A stretch of 64,000 nt of DNA from DASTFP01 sp963816855. Its GTDB lineage: Bacteria; Verrucomicrobiota; Verrucomicrobiia; Chthoniobacterales; Terrimicrobiaceae. Positions within the stretch are counted from its first letter, which is position 1. Each line of letters opens with the position of its first letter. The position numbers and the translations under genes were made by a program. The notes under the pieces are model-generated. The model had not been told where the DNA came from. It saw only the letters and a program-made list of their open reading frames with translations, and ran no database searches. Of this stretch, positions 17,979 through 26,960 are shown piece after piece. The stretch spans positions 35,381 to 99,380 of the forward strand of contig CAWFMA010000033.1 of the NCBI GenBank assembly GCA_963816855.1, read 5' to 3'.

Positions 17979-19003
17979 AACGCACCCTTCTCACGCTGCT
18001 GCAGGTAGGTGTTACCTTCCTCTTGCTCTGGTGGATCTTCAAGGATCCCGAAAAACGAGAGCACATGGCTGGCGCCCTGCGGGCGGCTGACTATTTGTGG
18101 CTCATTCCCGGTCTTCTAAGCATCGGTTGCGCCTTTGTTTTTCAAACTGAGCGCTGGCGCCGCCTGCTCGATGCTCAAGGGATTCGCCTGGGATGGTGGA
18201 GGACACTGCGGATCTACTTGATCGGTGCATTCTTCAACTTGTTTCTCCTGGGAGCCACAGGCGGGGACATTGTGAAGATCTACTATGCCATGCGAGAGAC
18301 GGCCTCAAAGAAGACCTCCGCATTGTTAAGTGTGCTGGTCGATCGGATGATTGGCATGTTGGCCCTGGTGGCCGTGACCATCATATTGTGCTCCTTACGT
18401 TTGGAGCGCCTTCTGGCCGATCCGCTGACGCGCGCGCTGGTCGTGGCGCTGGCCCTGATCATGGGGGGATCGCTGGCGATCATCGCCCTCGGATTCTGTG
18501 TCGATCGGTTTCAACTCGCGCACAAATTGCCTGGGTGGCTGCCGCTGCGGGGCAGGATCATCGAACTGGCCACAGCTTTTTCCACTTACGCGCGGAATCC
18601 CCGGGTCCTGGTTTCAACCTTCGGGCTATCGGCTTTGGCGCATCTCTGCATTTTTCTGGCCTTCTATTTTGCCGCTCGGGCCTTTGCCGTATTTTCCGGA
18701 GTAGCGGGCATGATCGATATTCTTTCTGTCTTGCCTGTGATTTTGACCATTGCAGCCTTGCCGATCAGTCTTTCCGGAATTGGGGTTCGGGAGCAACTGT
18801 TTCAGAACGTGCTTTCATCGCTGTTTGGAATATCGAAAGGCCTTGCGGTCATGATTTCAGTCACCGGTTTTTTGATGGTGGTTTTCTGGGGGCTAGTTGG
18901 CGGATGCGTGTACCTTGTCTACCGTCCCAGCGGCGGGCTGCATGTAAACGAGATGCAGGAGCAGATTGAGGCGGTCGAAGAATCGATTGAAAACAAAGCG
19001 TGA
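17975..19003 (+). CDS. Lysylphosphatidylglycerol synthase-type (UPF0104) membrane protein
   Basis: Integral membrane protein of 342 residues with about eight hydrophobic segments, of the LPG_synthase_TM/AglD-like family. The family hallmarks GATGGDIVKIYY and DRMIGML (residues about 90-125) and LPISLSGIGVREQLF (about 265) are clear. Only the flippase-like membrane domain exists; there is no C-terminal aminoacyltransferase. So it probably moves or helps anchor a lipid-linked molecule. ATG overlaps the upstream stop and its own TGA overlaps a GTG start (GTGA). Confidence 0.92.
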   Translation: MKRTLLTLLQVGVTFLLLWWIFKDPEKREHMAGALRAADYLWLIPGLLSIGCAFVFQTERWRRLLDAQGIRLGWWRTLRIYLIGAFFNLFLLGATGGDIVKIYYAMRETASKKTSALLSVLVDRMIGMLALVAVTIILCSLRLERLLADPLTRALVVALALIMGGSLAIIALGFCVDRFQLAHKLPGWLPLRGRIIELATAFSTYARNPRVLVSTFGLSALAHLCIFLAFYFAARAFAVFSGVAGMIDILSVLPVILTIAALPISLSGIGVREQLFQNVLSSLFGISKGLAVMISVTGFLMVVFWGLVGGCVYLVYRPSGGLHVNEMQEQIEAVEESIENKA

Positions 19004-19686
19004 GGGGGCGTTCGAAACGACCTCGCGTCATTGCGAACTTTGCTCTTACGGCGGACGGAAAGGTATCCACTTACAAGTTTACTCCCACGGGATTCACCAG
19101 CGAGGCGGACAAGCGCCGGCTACAGGAAATCCGCTCCCTGGGAGACGCCCTTCTGGCCGGCGCGCGCACGGTCTCGACCGATCAAATGAGCATGCGGATT
19201 TCGCCAATCGATCTTCGCGAACGGCGGGAACTCGAGGGACGATCGAGTGAGCCTTTTCGCGCCATCGTGAGCAACAGCGGCGCAATGGATCCCGGATGGA
19301 AGGTTTTCCAAGGAGGCGGCGCGCAAGTTATCGCCTTCTCCACCCGCCGGATGCGATCAAGATTGCGCGCCGTGATCTCGCGACTGGCCGATCTGTGGAT
19401 TTTCGATTCGACGAAAGTCGACCTTGCGGCTGCGCTTTATATCCTTCGGCGCGATTACCAGGTGCGCACTTTAGTCTGCGAGGGCGGTCCGCGTCTCTTC
19501 CGGAAACTCCTGGAAATTGAGGCCATTGACGAGCTTCGCCTCACCTGGACGCCACTGATCTTTGGGGGAGCCAAAGCGCCAACCCTCATCGGGGTTCCGG
19601 GCCAATGGCTTCGGCAAACGATCCGCTGCCGGCTCAAAGAAATTAAGATCCACGGGAGGGAGTGCTTCCTGACCTATACGTTTTGA
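19000..19686 (+). CDS. RibD C-terminal/dihydrofolate-reductase-fold protein
   Basis: A 228-residue NADPH-binding reductase domain like the C-terminal half of RibD: VIANFALTADGKVST, LGDALLAGARTVSTDQ, and VCEGGPRLFRKLLE with DELRLTWTPLIFGG. There is no deaminase half. Stand-alone members reduce riboflavin precursors or other pterin/pyrimidine substrates, and many have no known role. It starts at GTG 19000, sharing bases with the upstream stop, so it is the last gene of the operon with the TIM barrel and flippase-like protein. Confidence 0.88.
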   Translation: MRGRSKRPRVIANFALTADGKVSTYKFTPTGFTSEADKRRLQEIRSLGDALLAGARTVSTDQMSMRISPIDLRERRELEGRSSEPFRAIVSNSGAMDPGWKVFQGGGAQVIAFSTRRMRSRLRAVISRLADLWIFDSTKVDLAAALYILRRDYQVRTLVCEGGPRLFRKLLEIEAIDELRLTWTPLIFGGAKAPTLIGVPGQWLRQTIRCRLKEIKIHGRECFLTYTF

Positions 19687-19742
19687 GACCCTTCAAAATG
19701 CACTGTTTATCAGATAGATTTTACAGAAAAACAATATACAAG

Positions 19743-20951
19743 TCATTTACCATCAAGTTCTACAGCCCTACGAAAGGCATCCAGAAAGTCCGGGAGCGCA
19801 GCCTCAACCCGGTTCCAGTTGGCAATCATCGGTGCGCCGAGCGGGTCACCTAGGTAGTCGCGAGCAGCGTTCCGAATACTGCGCACGAAAGTGGCGACGG
19901 CGAGTTCCTCCTGGTGGCGATCATAGGTCAAGCTATTGATTTCCGCATCAGCGGCATAAAAGCGCATACTGTCTTCCGCTTTGCGCATGTAAGCGCTCAG
20001 CAGAGTATCGAAGAGTCCTCTATCCAGCTTCACGCCGTGGCCCGCCAAGGTGACAAAGATGCTCTTTACGATGTCTCCTGCCATCTTGTTTAGGCCTCTC
20101 GACGCGTCGCGCGGAGAAAGCTCCTGGTGCTTGTGATCGTAACATTCGGCTATATCCACCTGACAAATGCTCTTCGGCGCGGAGACACGGAACACCTCCG
20201 CGAGAATTCCGACTTCAATTCCCCAGTCGGAAGGAATGCGCGCCCGGCGGATGATATCGTGGTCCAGGCTCATCTCGCCGCTGAGCGGATACCGAAATGT
20301 GTCCAGATAGACCAGAAAGTCGTGTTGACCGATAATGCTCTGCAGGGAGCGGATTAGCGGCGTGACCAGAAGCCGCATGACGCGTCCGTTGAGCTTGTCC
20401 GTGAACCGGGCGCTGTAGCCCTTGCAAAAATCGAATCCGAGATTTGGGTGGGCGACAGGATAGCAGAGCCTGGCGAGAAGCTCGCGGCTGTAGGTGACGA
20501 TGTCGCAGTCATGCAACGCGACCATGCGAGATTTGTCGCTCGCCAGGACATATCCGAAGCAAAGCCAAAGATTTCGGCCCTTTCCCGAGGGACCCGGATC
20601 AAGGTCGGATTCGATGAGCTGCTCGATAAGGCGCCTCATCCGGGGCCCGTCGTTCCAGATCAGGATCGGTTTTTGCGGAAGCTGGCTGAATATCCGCTTG
20701 GCCCGCTGCCAGTTCGTCGCGTTGGCGCCGTCAATGCCGACCACAATCTGCCGGACGTACTGGATATTTTTCAGTTCCTTAATGATCCCTCGCAGCGCGG
20801 AAGTGCCAAGCTCTTTGACGTGGCAGGGAAGAACCAGGGCGATTGGAGCCTGACTCGAAAATTCCAGCAAATCCTGTTCCAGTTGCTCGATATTCGGTTT
20901 CCCGAGGCGATGCAAAGTGGCCATTGAACCGTCTTGAAAAAAGTCCGCCAT
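19743..20951 (-). CDS. GT81 glycosyltransferase, glucosyl-3-phosphoglycerate synthase-like
   Basis: A 402-residue GT-A glycosyltransferase, by pattern a GpgS/MpgS-type enzyme that joins a sugar nucleotide to 3-phosphoglycerate. Visible features: IALVLPCHVKE for the nucleotide-binding strand, the DxD motif in VALHDCDIVTY, the linker FDFCKGYSAR, acceptor-loop PLSGEMSLD, and WGIEVGILAEVF with DIAECYDHKHQ, which parallels the metal-binding C-terminal part of GpgS. Start ATG 20951 (MADFFQDGS). It is divergent from a GT4 gene. With the HAD phosphatase and the GH13_18 phosphorylase nearby this suggests a glucosylglycerate-type solute. The sugar donor is not proven. Confidence 0.82.
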   Translation of the reverse strand: MADFFQDGSMATLHRLGKPNIEQLEQDLLEFSSQAPIALVLPCHVKELGTSALRGIIKELKNIQYVRQIVVGIDGANATNWQRAKRIFSQLPQKPILIWNDGPRMRRLIEQLIESDLDPGPSGKGRNLWLCFGYVLASDKSRMVALHDCDIVTYSRELLARLCYPVAHPNLGFDFCKGYSARFTDKLNGRVMRLLVTPLIRSLQSIIGQHDFLVYLDTFRYPLSGEMSLDHDIIRRARIPSDWGIEVGILAEVFRVSAPKSICQVDIAECYDHKHQELSPRDASRGLNKMAGDIVKSIFVTLAGHGVKLDRGLFDTLLSAYMRKAEDSMRFYAADAEINSLTYDRHQEELAVATFVRSIRNAARDYLGDPLGAPMIANWNRVEAALPDFLDAFRRAVELDGK

Positions 20952-21017
20952 GACTTTTGGGATACTCTGTCGACTGTTGGGTTTGAGCAACCCAAGAAAT
21001 CTGATAGGTCCATAGGC

Positions 21018-22601
21018 TTGCCAGAAAATACTTCGATCCCTCGCCATCTCCTAGTCGTGCATTATCACTTGCGGCCGGGAGGCGTGCGCCGGGTGATCGA
21101 ACTTGCGCTCCCGCATCTGGCTTCCTTGGCGCCTGCTCCCCTCGAATCGGTGGTGCTCGCCTCCGGAGGAGCACCCGAGGTGGCTTGGCGGGAAAATCTG
21201 AGTCAGGCGCTTAAGGGTACGCGGCTTCAGTTCTACTGTGAACCGGCCTTTCGTTACCTCTCGGAACAGAGATCATCGTCCGAGGCGATTCGCCGCCGGA
21301 TTCGATCAGCCCTGGAAAAGATCGCGACGAGGATCCCGCTGACCGAGACCCTCATCTGGGCGCAGAATCTCGGTGTCGGGCGCAACCTGATTCTTGCCGA
21401 CGAGCTTGCCGCGTTCTCAGCGCGCTACGGGGTGCCGCTGCTCTCGCATCATCACGATCTGTGGTTCGAAAATCGGTGGGCGCGCTGGAAGGAGATGCGC
21501 GCTTGCGGGTTTCGCTCGCTATCCGCGGTGGCCAACGCTTCGTTCGCAGCCGGCGCCCGGGTGTGTCATGTGACCATCAACCGGCTGGACAATACGGTTC
21601 TCGCGAAACACTTGGGCTCCCGGGCAAGATGCATGCCGAACCTGGCGGAGCGTGGACGCGCGCCAACCGGCGCGCGTGTCGCTGAAGCTAGAAAGTGGCT
21701 AAGATTGGAGCTGGGCGACGATGCTCCGGTGTGGATCTTCCCGACGAGGTTCCTTCGCCGGAAGAATCTCGCGGAGGCCATCTTGCTTACTCGCTGGCTC
21801 CGCCCGGAAGGCTGGTTCGTCACGACTGCCGGAGTCAGCTCTCGGGAGGAACAGCACTATGCCCGAAGACTCGAGTCCGCCGCACGGCGGGAAAATTGGC
21901 GCGTTCGCTTTAGACTCCTGGCTGACGCAGCGCGGCGCGCACCGGCGGTCGGCGAGCTCGCCGCGGCATCGGAAGTCATGCTCTTGAGCTCAGCCCAGGA
22001 GGGATTCGGTCTTCCTTTTCTAGAGGCTTCCGAATTTGAAAAGCCCCTAATTGCCAGATACCTGCCAAATGTTATTCCGGATTTGCTAAAATTAGGATTT
22101 TCGTTTCCCAATCTCTACCACGAGATCCTGATCCCTCCGGATTTGCTGAACTTGGATCTCGAGCGCACTCGCCAGCGAAAGCTTTGGCGAAACTGGAAAG
22201 CGATGCTCCCTTCAGTCTGCCGCGGGCTTGCTGAGCGGCCCCCGCTTTTCGACTTGTCGAACGGCGACGCCGTTCCTTTCAGCCGACTCACCCTTTCCGC
22301 GCAATTGGAAGTGCTGGCAATTCCCGCCGAGGAATCCTGGGCTTCCTGTGCCGCAAGCAATCCGTTCCTGCAAAAGTGGCGCACGCTTTCGCGCGCCGGA
22401 AATCTCAAGGCGACGCCTTGGCCGCCTCGCGCGGAAGCGGTGATTGGTGGCGATGCCTATGCGGCGAGGTTTTGGAGAACGGCCTCCGCCATACCGAGTC
22501 ACCCTTTGAGCAACCATGCTGCGGAGAGCGCACAGCGGGATTCCATCGCGCAGAGGCTGGGCGCAACTTTTCTCTATCCAATCCTCTTTGGAGACGAATG
22601 A
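21018..22601 (+). CDS. GT4-type glycosyltransferase
   Basis: A retaining GT-B glycosyltransferase of about 527 residues. The N-terminal domain opens with HLLVVHYHLRPGGVRRVIE and has LLSHHHDLWFENRW. The C-terminal domain carries IFPTRFLRRKNLAEAI and SSAQEGFGLPFLEASEF, the usual E-x7-E donor site. An unusual 130-residue C-terminal extension follows. No ATG fits; TTG at 21018 is my choice, while TTG at 20934 (overlapping the divergent gene) and GTG near 21054 are alternatives. Its stop overlaps the HAD gene start (ATGA), so the two are coupled. The acceptor is unknown. Confidence 0.83.
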   Translation: MPENTSIPRHLLVVHYHLRPGGVRRVIELALPHLASLAPAPLESVVLASGGAPEVAWRENLSQALKGTRLQFYCEPAFRYLSEQRSSSEAIRRRIRSALEKIATRIPLTETLIWAQNLGVGRNLILADELAAFSARYGVPLLSHHHDLWFENRWARWKEMRACGFRSLSAVANASFAAGARVCHVTINRLDNTVLAKHLGSRARCMPNLAERGRAPTGARVAEARKWLRLELGDDAPVWIFPTRFLRRKNLAEAILLTRWLRPEGWFVTTAGVSSREEQHYARRLESAARRENWRVRFRLLADAARRAPAVGELAAASEVMLLSSAQEGFGLPFLEASEFEKPLIARYLPNVIPDLLKLGFSFPNLYHEILIPPDLLNLDLERTRQRKLWRNWKAMLPSVCRGLAERPPLFDLSNGDAVPFSRLTLSAQLEVLAIPAEESWASCAASNPFLQKWRTLSRAGNLKATPWPPRAEAVIGGDAYAARFWRTASAIPSHPLSNHAAESAQRDSIAQRLGATFLYPILFGDE

Positions 22602-23344
22602 GCTCCGTGAAGGCCATCGTATGCGACGTCTACCGCACGATTCTCGAAGTGGGCGACCCGCCGACTCAAGCTGAACCGCGTTGGCGCAAACTTTTCCAGA
22701 ATGCTTGCCACAAGGATCCTCCTCTCACCCTTGCCGAACTCACCGAGCGCTGCGGTGAGATTATTTCCGAGGAGCACCGAAAATCCCGTGCCAGAGGAAT
22801 TCCCCACCCTGAAGTCGACTGGCCGACGGTGGTGACGCGAGCCCTGCCCGACCTCGACGAATTGCTACGAGTGCATCTCGACGAATTCTTGTTTCAACAT
22901 GCCCAACTGCTTCGCACGATCCGGATCATGCCGGGCTGCGCGGAGTTTTTTCGCGGGTGCATCGAGCGCGGCATCCTCCTGGGCATCGCTTCGAACGCGC
23001 AAGCTTACACGTTGAAGGAATTGGACATCGCCTTGAGAGACGGAAAGTTGGATCGGTCGATTTTTCAACCCGATCTCACCTTATGGTCTTTCGAGCATGG
23101 CTTCAGCAAGCCTGACCCTCACCTGTTCGAAATCCTTCGAGCCCGCCTGCAAAACCGCTCCATCATCGCTTCGCAAACGCTGATGATCGGTGATCGCCCG
23201 GATAACGATATCGTCCCCGCGCGCAAAACCGGCTGGCGAACCTGGTTGTTTTCGGCCGGCGGCCACGGCCCGGATAAGGGGGACTGGCGATCAGTTGGCC
23301 AGGTGTTTTTCGACGCAGGCGGCAATACCGGGTTTTCCTCTTAG
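22598..23344 (+). CDS. HAD-superfamily hydrolase
   Basis: A 248-residue HAD hydrolase. Motif I is IVCDVYRTILEV, with Tyr at the +2 position rather than Asp (as in haloacid-dehalogenase-type members). Motif II is GIASNAQAY, motif III Lys in HGFSKPDPHLF, and motif IV MIGDRPDNDIVPARKTGW. Start ATG 22598 overlaps the GT4 stop. In a locus with a GpgS-like synthase, the role of a glycosylphosphoglycerate phosphatase is a reasonable inference, but nothing in the sequence fixes the substrate. Confidence 0.85.
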   Translation: MSSVKAIVCDVYRTILEVGDPPTQAEPRWRKLFQNACHKDPPLTLAELTERCGEIISEEHRKSRARGIPHPEVDWPTVVTRALPDLDELLRVHLDEFLFQHAQLLRTIRIMPGCAEFFRGCIERGILLGIASNAQAYTLKELDIALRDGKLDRSIFQPDLTLWSFEHGFSKPDPHLFEILRARLQNRSIIASQTLMIGDRPDNDIVPARKTGWRTWLFSAGGHGPDKGDWRSVGQVFFDAGGNTGFSS

Positions 23345-23421
23345 AGCTGCGGTCGAATAGGCGCTTTCCTGGAACGTCTCCATAGTCAAGCGAGTCCTCC
23401 GTGGAGAATTTGCGCTACCGG

Positions 23422-25128
23422 CTAGCCTGCGGCGAGCCACGAAATCCCATAAGCGGGCAACCGAACCGCGTTTCCGGAAGCGATCGGAGATCCTGTCAAC
23501 AGTTTCCACTCGGATCCGCCGGCTTCGGGCAGGGCGCAGAGCGTCGCCTCCGCGGTCAGATTCGTGGCGCAGAAAGCCTGTCTTCCCTCGGCAGCTTTCC
23601 GAATGATCACGAACAAGCCGGGCGGCGCGTCAGGAATCTCCTGCGCAGCATAGGGACTGAAGGCCGGGTGCGAGGCACGAGCCTCAATCATGTCGCGAAG
23701 GCCCGCGAAAACCCGAGCCCGAAGACTTTTCGCGTCGTCAAGCTCGGTGGTCAACTCCGCGACGTTGAGTTTTTTTCGATTGATCCGCCGCGGGATGCCG
23801 CTGGCCTCGGCGCCGGCTCGGTCCCCGCGCGATCCAAAAAGAGAATGAAAATAAATGCCCGGCAACCCCCGCAACGCGAGCATGATCGAATGGGCCGCTA
23901 AAAACCGGGCGATCTGCATATCCTCGGGCTCGCGCCCCAAAGGGTTCGAAAGGGCATCAAAATAGCTGATGTTCAGCTCGTAAGGGCTCTTGGTTCCATC
24001 GGGGTTGTTTTTGTAGGACACGAACCCGTTGTGCTGGAGGGCGGTCTGGACCAACGCGTCGATCTCTTCCTGGTCCAGGATCCCTCGCGCCGGATTCATG
24101 CCGATTCCGTCATGGGAGGCAAGAAAGTTGAAGAAAGTAACGCGCTCCGAAGGAAGCTGAAGAGTCTGCGCCCAGCGGCGAAGACGGCTGCCGTCGCCGG
24201 TCCGCAGAGTGTGGAAGACTAGCGGGGGCAACGCAAAATTGTAAACCAACTGCGCCTCGTTGGAGCCATCTCCAAAGTAGGAAATGTTGTCCGTGTGCGG
24301 CACATTCGTTTCGGTGATGACCTGGACGCTGGGCGCGAGACGATCGAGAACCGACCGCATGAGCTGGATCACGCGATGAGTCTGCTCGAGATGCAGGCAG
24401 GATGTGCCGGGGATCTTCCAGAGAAAAGCGATCGCGTCGAGCCGAATATAACGGGCCCCCTTGTCTACATAAAAGCGCAGTACTTCCAGGATCCGCATCA
24501 GCATGCGCGGATCCGAAAAATTAATGTCCGCCTGATCTGCGCTGAAGGTGGTCCAGACGCGCTCGGTTCCCGCCGCCGTTTCGAAGGCGGTGAGCAACGG
24601 GAGAGCTCGGGGGCGAATGACCTGCGAAAGGTCGGGATTTCCGGTGACCGTAAAGAAGGCTCGCTCCCAGCCCGTTTCCTGCCGAAGAAACCTATGAAAC
24701 CAGACGCCTTGCGCCGAAGCATGATTGAATACCGCGTCGAACATTAGATCAAAGCGCTTCGCCAGCGCCTCGACGTCACTCCACGTTCCAATGGCAGGAT
24801 CGACTTTATAGTAATCCATCACCGAGAAGCCATCGTCAGACGAGCTCGGATAAAAGGGAAGAATGTGCACGGCGCTAACCGCCGTCGCACGCGCGGAAAG
24901 AAACTCGGTGAGCGTTTGCAGAGGGGGCGGCCCTTCCGCGGCGCGCACCTGATCGCCATACGTAATCAACATGCAGTCGGCCTCCGTCAGCGAGGTGCTG
25001 CCGGCAGGGGCCGCGCTCTCGCGAGAATCGCTCGCCTCACCTAGGAGGTCTTCTACCTCCTTTTCAAGGTCGCCCGCGGCTGCCTTTCCGTAGAGAAAGG
25101 CCAGATGATCCTTTATAGTTGCGTTCAC
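23422..25128 (-). CDS. GH13_18 glycoside phosphorylase (sucrose/glucosylglycerate phosphorylase type)
   Basis: A 568-residue alpha-amylase-superfamily enzyme. The barrel shows HILPFYPSSSDDGFSVMDY, the nucleophile Asp in YIRLDAIAFLWK, acid/base Glu in VITETNVPH and the third Asp in FLASHDGIGM. GTSCLHLEQTH and the absence of a starch-type domain C place it in subfamily GH13_18, which phosphorolyses sucrose, sucrose-6'-phosphate, glucosylglycerol or glucosylglycerate. Given the adjacent GpgS-like gene, glucosylglycerate is the favoured substrate (compare E. coli YcjM), as inference. It is convergent with the HAD gene and divergent from the second GT4. Confidence 0.88.
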   Translation of the reverse strand: MNATIKDHLAFLYGKAAAGDLEKEVEDLLGEASDSRESAAPAGSTSLTEADCMLITYGDQVRAAEGPPPLQTLTEFLSARATAVSAVHILPFYPSSSDDGFSVMDYYKVDPAIGTWSDVEALAKRFDLMFDAVFNHASAQGVWFHRFLRQETGWERAFFTVTGNPDLSQVIRPRALPLLTAFETAAGTERVWTTFSADQADINFSDPRMLMRILEVLRFYVDKGARYIRLDAIAFLWKIPGTSCLHLEQTHRVIQLMRSVLDRLAPSVQVITETNVPHTDNISYFGDGSNEAQLVYNFALPPLVFHTLRTGDGSRLRRWAQTLQLPSERVTFFNFLASHDGIGMNPARGILDQEEIDALVQTALQHNGFVSYKNNPDGTKSPYELNISYFDALSNPLGREPEDMQIARFLAAHSIMLALRGLPGIYFHSLFGSRGDRAGAEASGIPRRINRKKLNVAELTTELDDAKSLRARVFAGLRDMIEARASHPAFSPYAAQEIPDAPPGLFVIIRKAAEGRQAFCATNLTAEATLCALPEAGGSEWKLLTGSPIASGNAVRLPAYGISWLAAG

Positions 25129-25166
25129 CCGTACAACCTAACACTAAAATCTAACTGCAAAAACCC

Positions 25167-26453
25167 ATGAATCTTCGTCACTCCCCGGCCCATTTCCCAA
25201 AGCGCATTGGATTTATCTCGACCCGTTTTCACGGCACGGACGGGGTAACCCTGGAGGCGGCGAAATGGGCGTCCATCCTTCAAGCGGAGGGAGCGAACTG
25301 CTTCTGGATGGCCGGTCTGATCGACAAACCGGAGGCGCTCAGCCACTCTGATCCGCTCGCATTTTTCAATCACCCCTCGGTCCTGGATGTCCAGGGGTAT
25401 CTTTTTGGCCGAACGACGCGCCCGCGAGAAGTGACGGACCGCATTCACGAAATCAAGTCGGGACTCAAGTCGAGCATCTATCGGTTCATGGAACGCTTTG
25501 ATCTCCAGCTCCTGATTCCCCAAAATATCCTCGCCATTCCGATGCACGTGCCGCTGGGTTTGGCGATGACGGAAGTTCTCGCGGAGACCGGAATCCCTGC
25601 AATCGCGCATCATCATGATTTCACCTGGGAAAGGGAGCGCTTTACGGTGACCTCCGGCGCCGACTATCTGGCGGCGGCGTTTCCTCCCACTCTGCCCTCA
25701 CTGGTGCACGTGGTGATCAACTCAATGCAGCAAAAGGATTTGGCCCGCAGGTATGGACAGGCTTCAACGATCATACCCAACGTGGTCGATTTCGAGACGC
25801 CTCCGCCGGCTCTCGACGACTATTCGCGCGACTTTCGGCGCGAAATCGGTCTGTCCGACGACGATATCCTCGTGCTTCAGCCCACCCGCCTGGTGCCCCG
25901 AAAAGGCATCGAACATGCCATCGAACTTTTGCGGCGCCTGAAGGAACCTCGCCTGAAGCTGGTCCTCTCCCACCCAGGCGGCGACGAGGGAGACGTTTAC
26001 GCAAAGCTCCTTCACGAACGCATTACCGACGCGGGCATCCAGGCGTTGTTTATTGCCGACCGCATCGGCGAAACGCGTGGATTCAACGCCGAGGGAAAAA
26101 AGGTCTACACTCTTTTCGACATTTACCCGCATGCCGACCTCGTCACTTATCCCAGCTACTACGAAGGATTCGGCAATGCATTTCTCGAGGCCGTCTATTT
26201 TCACAAGCCGGTGGTCGTAAACACGTATGCGGTCTACGCGCGCGATATTGATCCTCTCGGATTTAAAACGATCGAAATGTCGATGCTCGTCACCAACGAG
26301 GTGGTCGACAAGACCCGGGAGATTCTTCACAGCCGTGTGCTGCGCGAACAATGGGGAACGGCGAATTTCGAGCTCGGAAAGAAATTCTTTTCCTATTCCG
26401 TCGCCCGCCGCAAACTTGCCGGCCGAATCGCGAAGCTCTTTGGCGAGGCGTGA
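25167..26453 (+). CDS. GT4 glycosyltransferase, possible mannosylglucosylglycerate synthase-like
   Basis: A 428-residue GT-B glycosyltransferase. It starts with KRIGFISTRFHGTDGVTLEA, a glycine-rich acceptor loop. IAHHHDFTWERERF is shared in style with the GT4 at 21-22.6 kb. The donor domain has QPTRLVPRKGIEHAIELL and PSYYEGFGNAFLEAVYF (E-x7-E). Its start is 38 bases from the divergent GH13_18 gene. Petrotoga MggS, which mannosylates glucosylglycerate with GDP-mannose, is a GT4 enzyme, and from memory has a similar N-terminus. I cannot confirm this. Donor and acceptor are otherwise unknown. Confidence 0.83.
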   Translation: MNLRHSPAHFPKRIGFISTRFHGTDGVTLEAAKWASILQAEGANCFWMAGLIDKPEALSHSDPLAFFNHPSVLDVQGYLFGRTTRPREVTDRIHEIKSGLKSSIYRFMERFDLQLLIPQNILAIPMHVPLGLAMTEVLAETGIPAIAHHHDFTWERERFTVTSGADYLAAAFPPTLPSLVHVVINSMQQKDLARRYGQASTIIPNVVDFETPPPALDDYSRDFRREIGLSDDDILVLQPTRLVPRKGIEHAIELLRRLKEPRLKLVLSHPGGDEGDVYAKLLHERITDAGIQALFIADRIGETRGFNAEGKKVYTLFDIYPHADLVTYPSYYEGFGNAFLEAVYFHKPVVVNTYAVYARDIDPLGFKTIEMSMLVTNEVVDKTREILHSRVLREQWGTANFELGKKFFSYSVARRKLAGRIAKLFGEA

Positions 26454-26531
26454 GTCGCTTCGCGAGGGAGATCTTTTTGCCCAATGAAAAGGCGCGCGGC
26501 TGCCGACGCGCTTCCAGTTGCCCGGCTGGAT

Positions 26532-26735
26532 ATGCGTCTTAGCCACGGAGGGCGCAAAGTGACGGCGGATTTTTCCGCAGGTTATCTGAGCAGCAGCGAC
26601 GGCGGGGCGGTATTCTTGCGAGGAAAGTCGATTTAAAGATGGGACTATTGAGAGACTGGCAGACTGTTTTTTGGACTATCGGCTGCCGTGTTTGGTGGAA
26701 CACACGGTGGCCGAGCTTTTGCGCCAGCTCCTGCG
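26532..26735 (+). pseudogene. IS1380-family transposase, N-terminal remnant
   Basis: Degraded start of an IS1380-type transposase. RKVTADFSAGYLSSSDGGA matches the family's opening pattern, a stop and a frame change follow, and then ERLADCFLDYRLPCLVEH and TVAELLRQ resume in another frame. The rest of the gene is missing; an istB piece abuts it. Confidence 0.7.
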
Positions 26736-26960
26736 TCGCGCCTCCAAATGGTCGAGAGCGGCGCTTGCCATGACAGGGTCACCGGCGAAGATATGGGCCC
26801 ATTCGGCAAAGGGCTTATTGGAAGTAATGATTGTTGCGGCGTTTTTCTCGTAACGGTTGCCGATGAATCTGGAAGAGCATGGCGGCGCCAGCCAGATCGA
26901 GGCAGAGATAACCGACTTCGATGATAAGGAGCCTTGGCTGGGTAAGGGCTTTCATGGCGT
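26735..26960 (-). pseudogene. IS21 istB-like ATPase remnant
   Basis: On the minus strand, frames that switch several times encode RLLIIEVGYLCLDLAGAAML, then an ITSNKPFAEWAHIF-like segment and DPVMASAALDHL. These match the Walker B to C-terminal part of the IS21 helper ATPase (normally LLIVDELGYL). Multiple frameshifts; no istA is seen. Confidence 0.65.
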
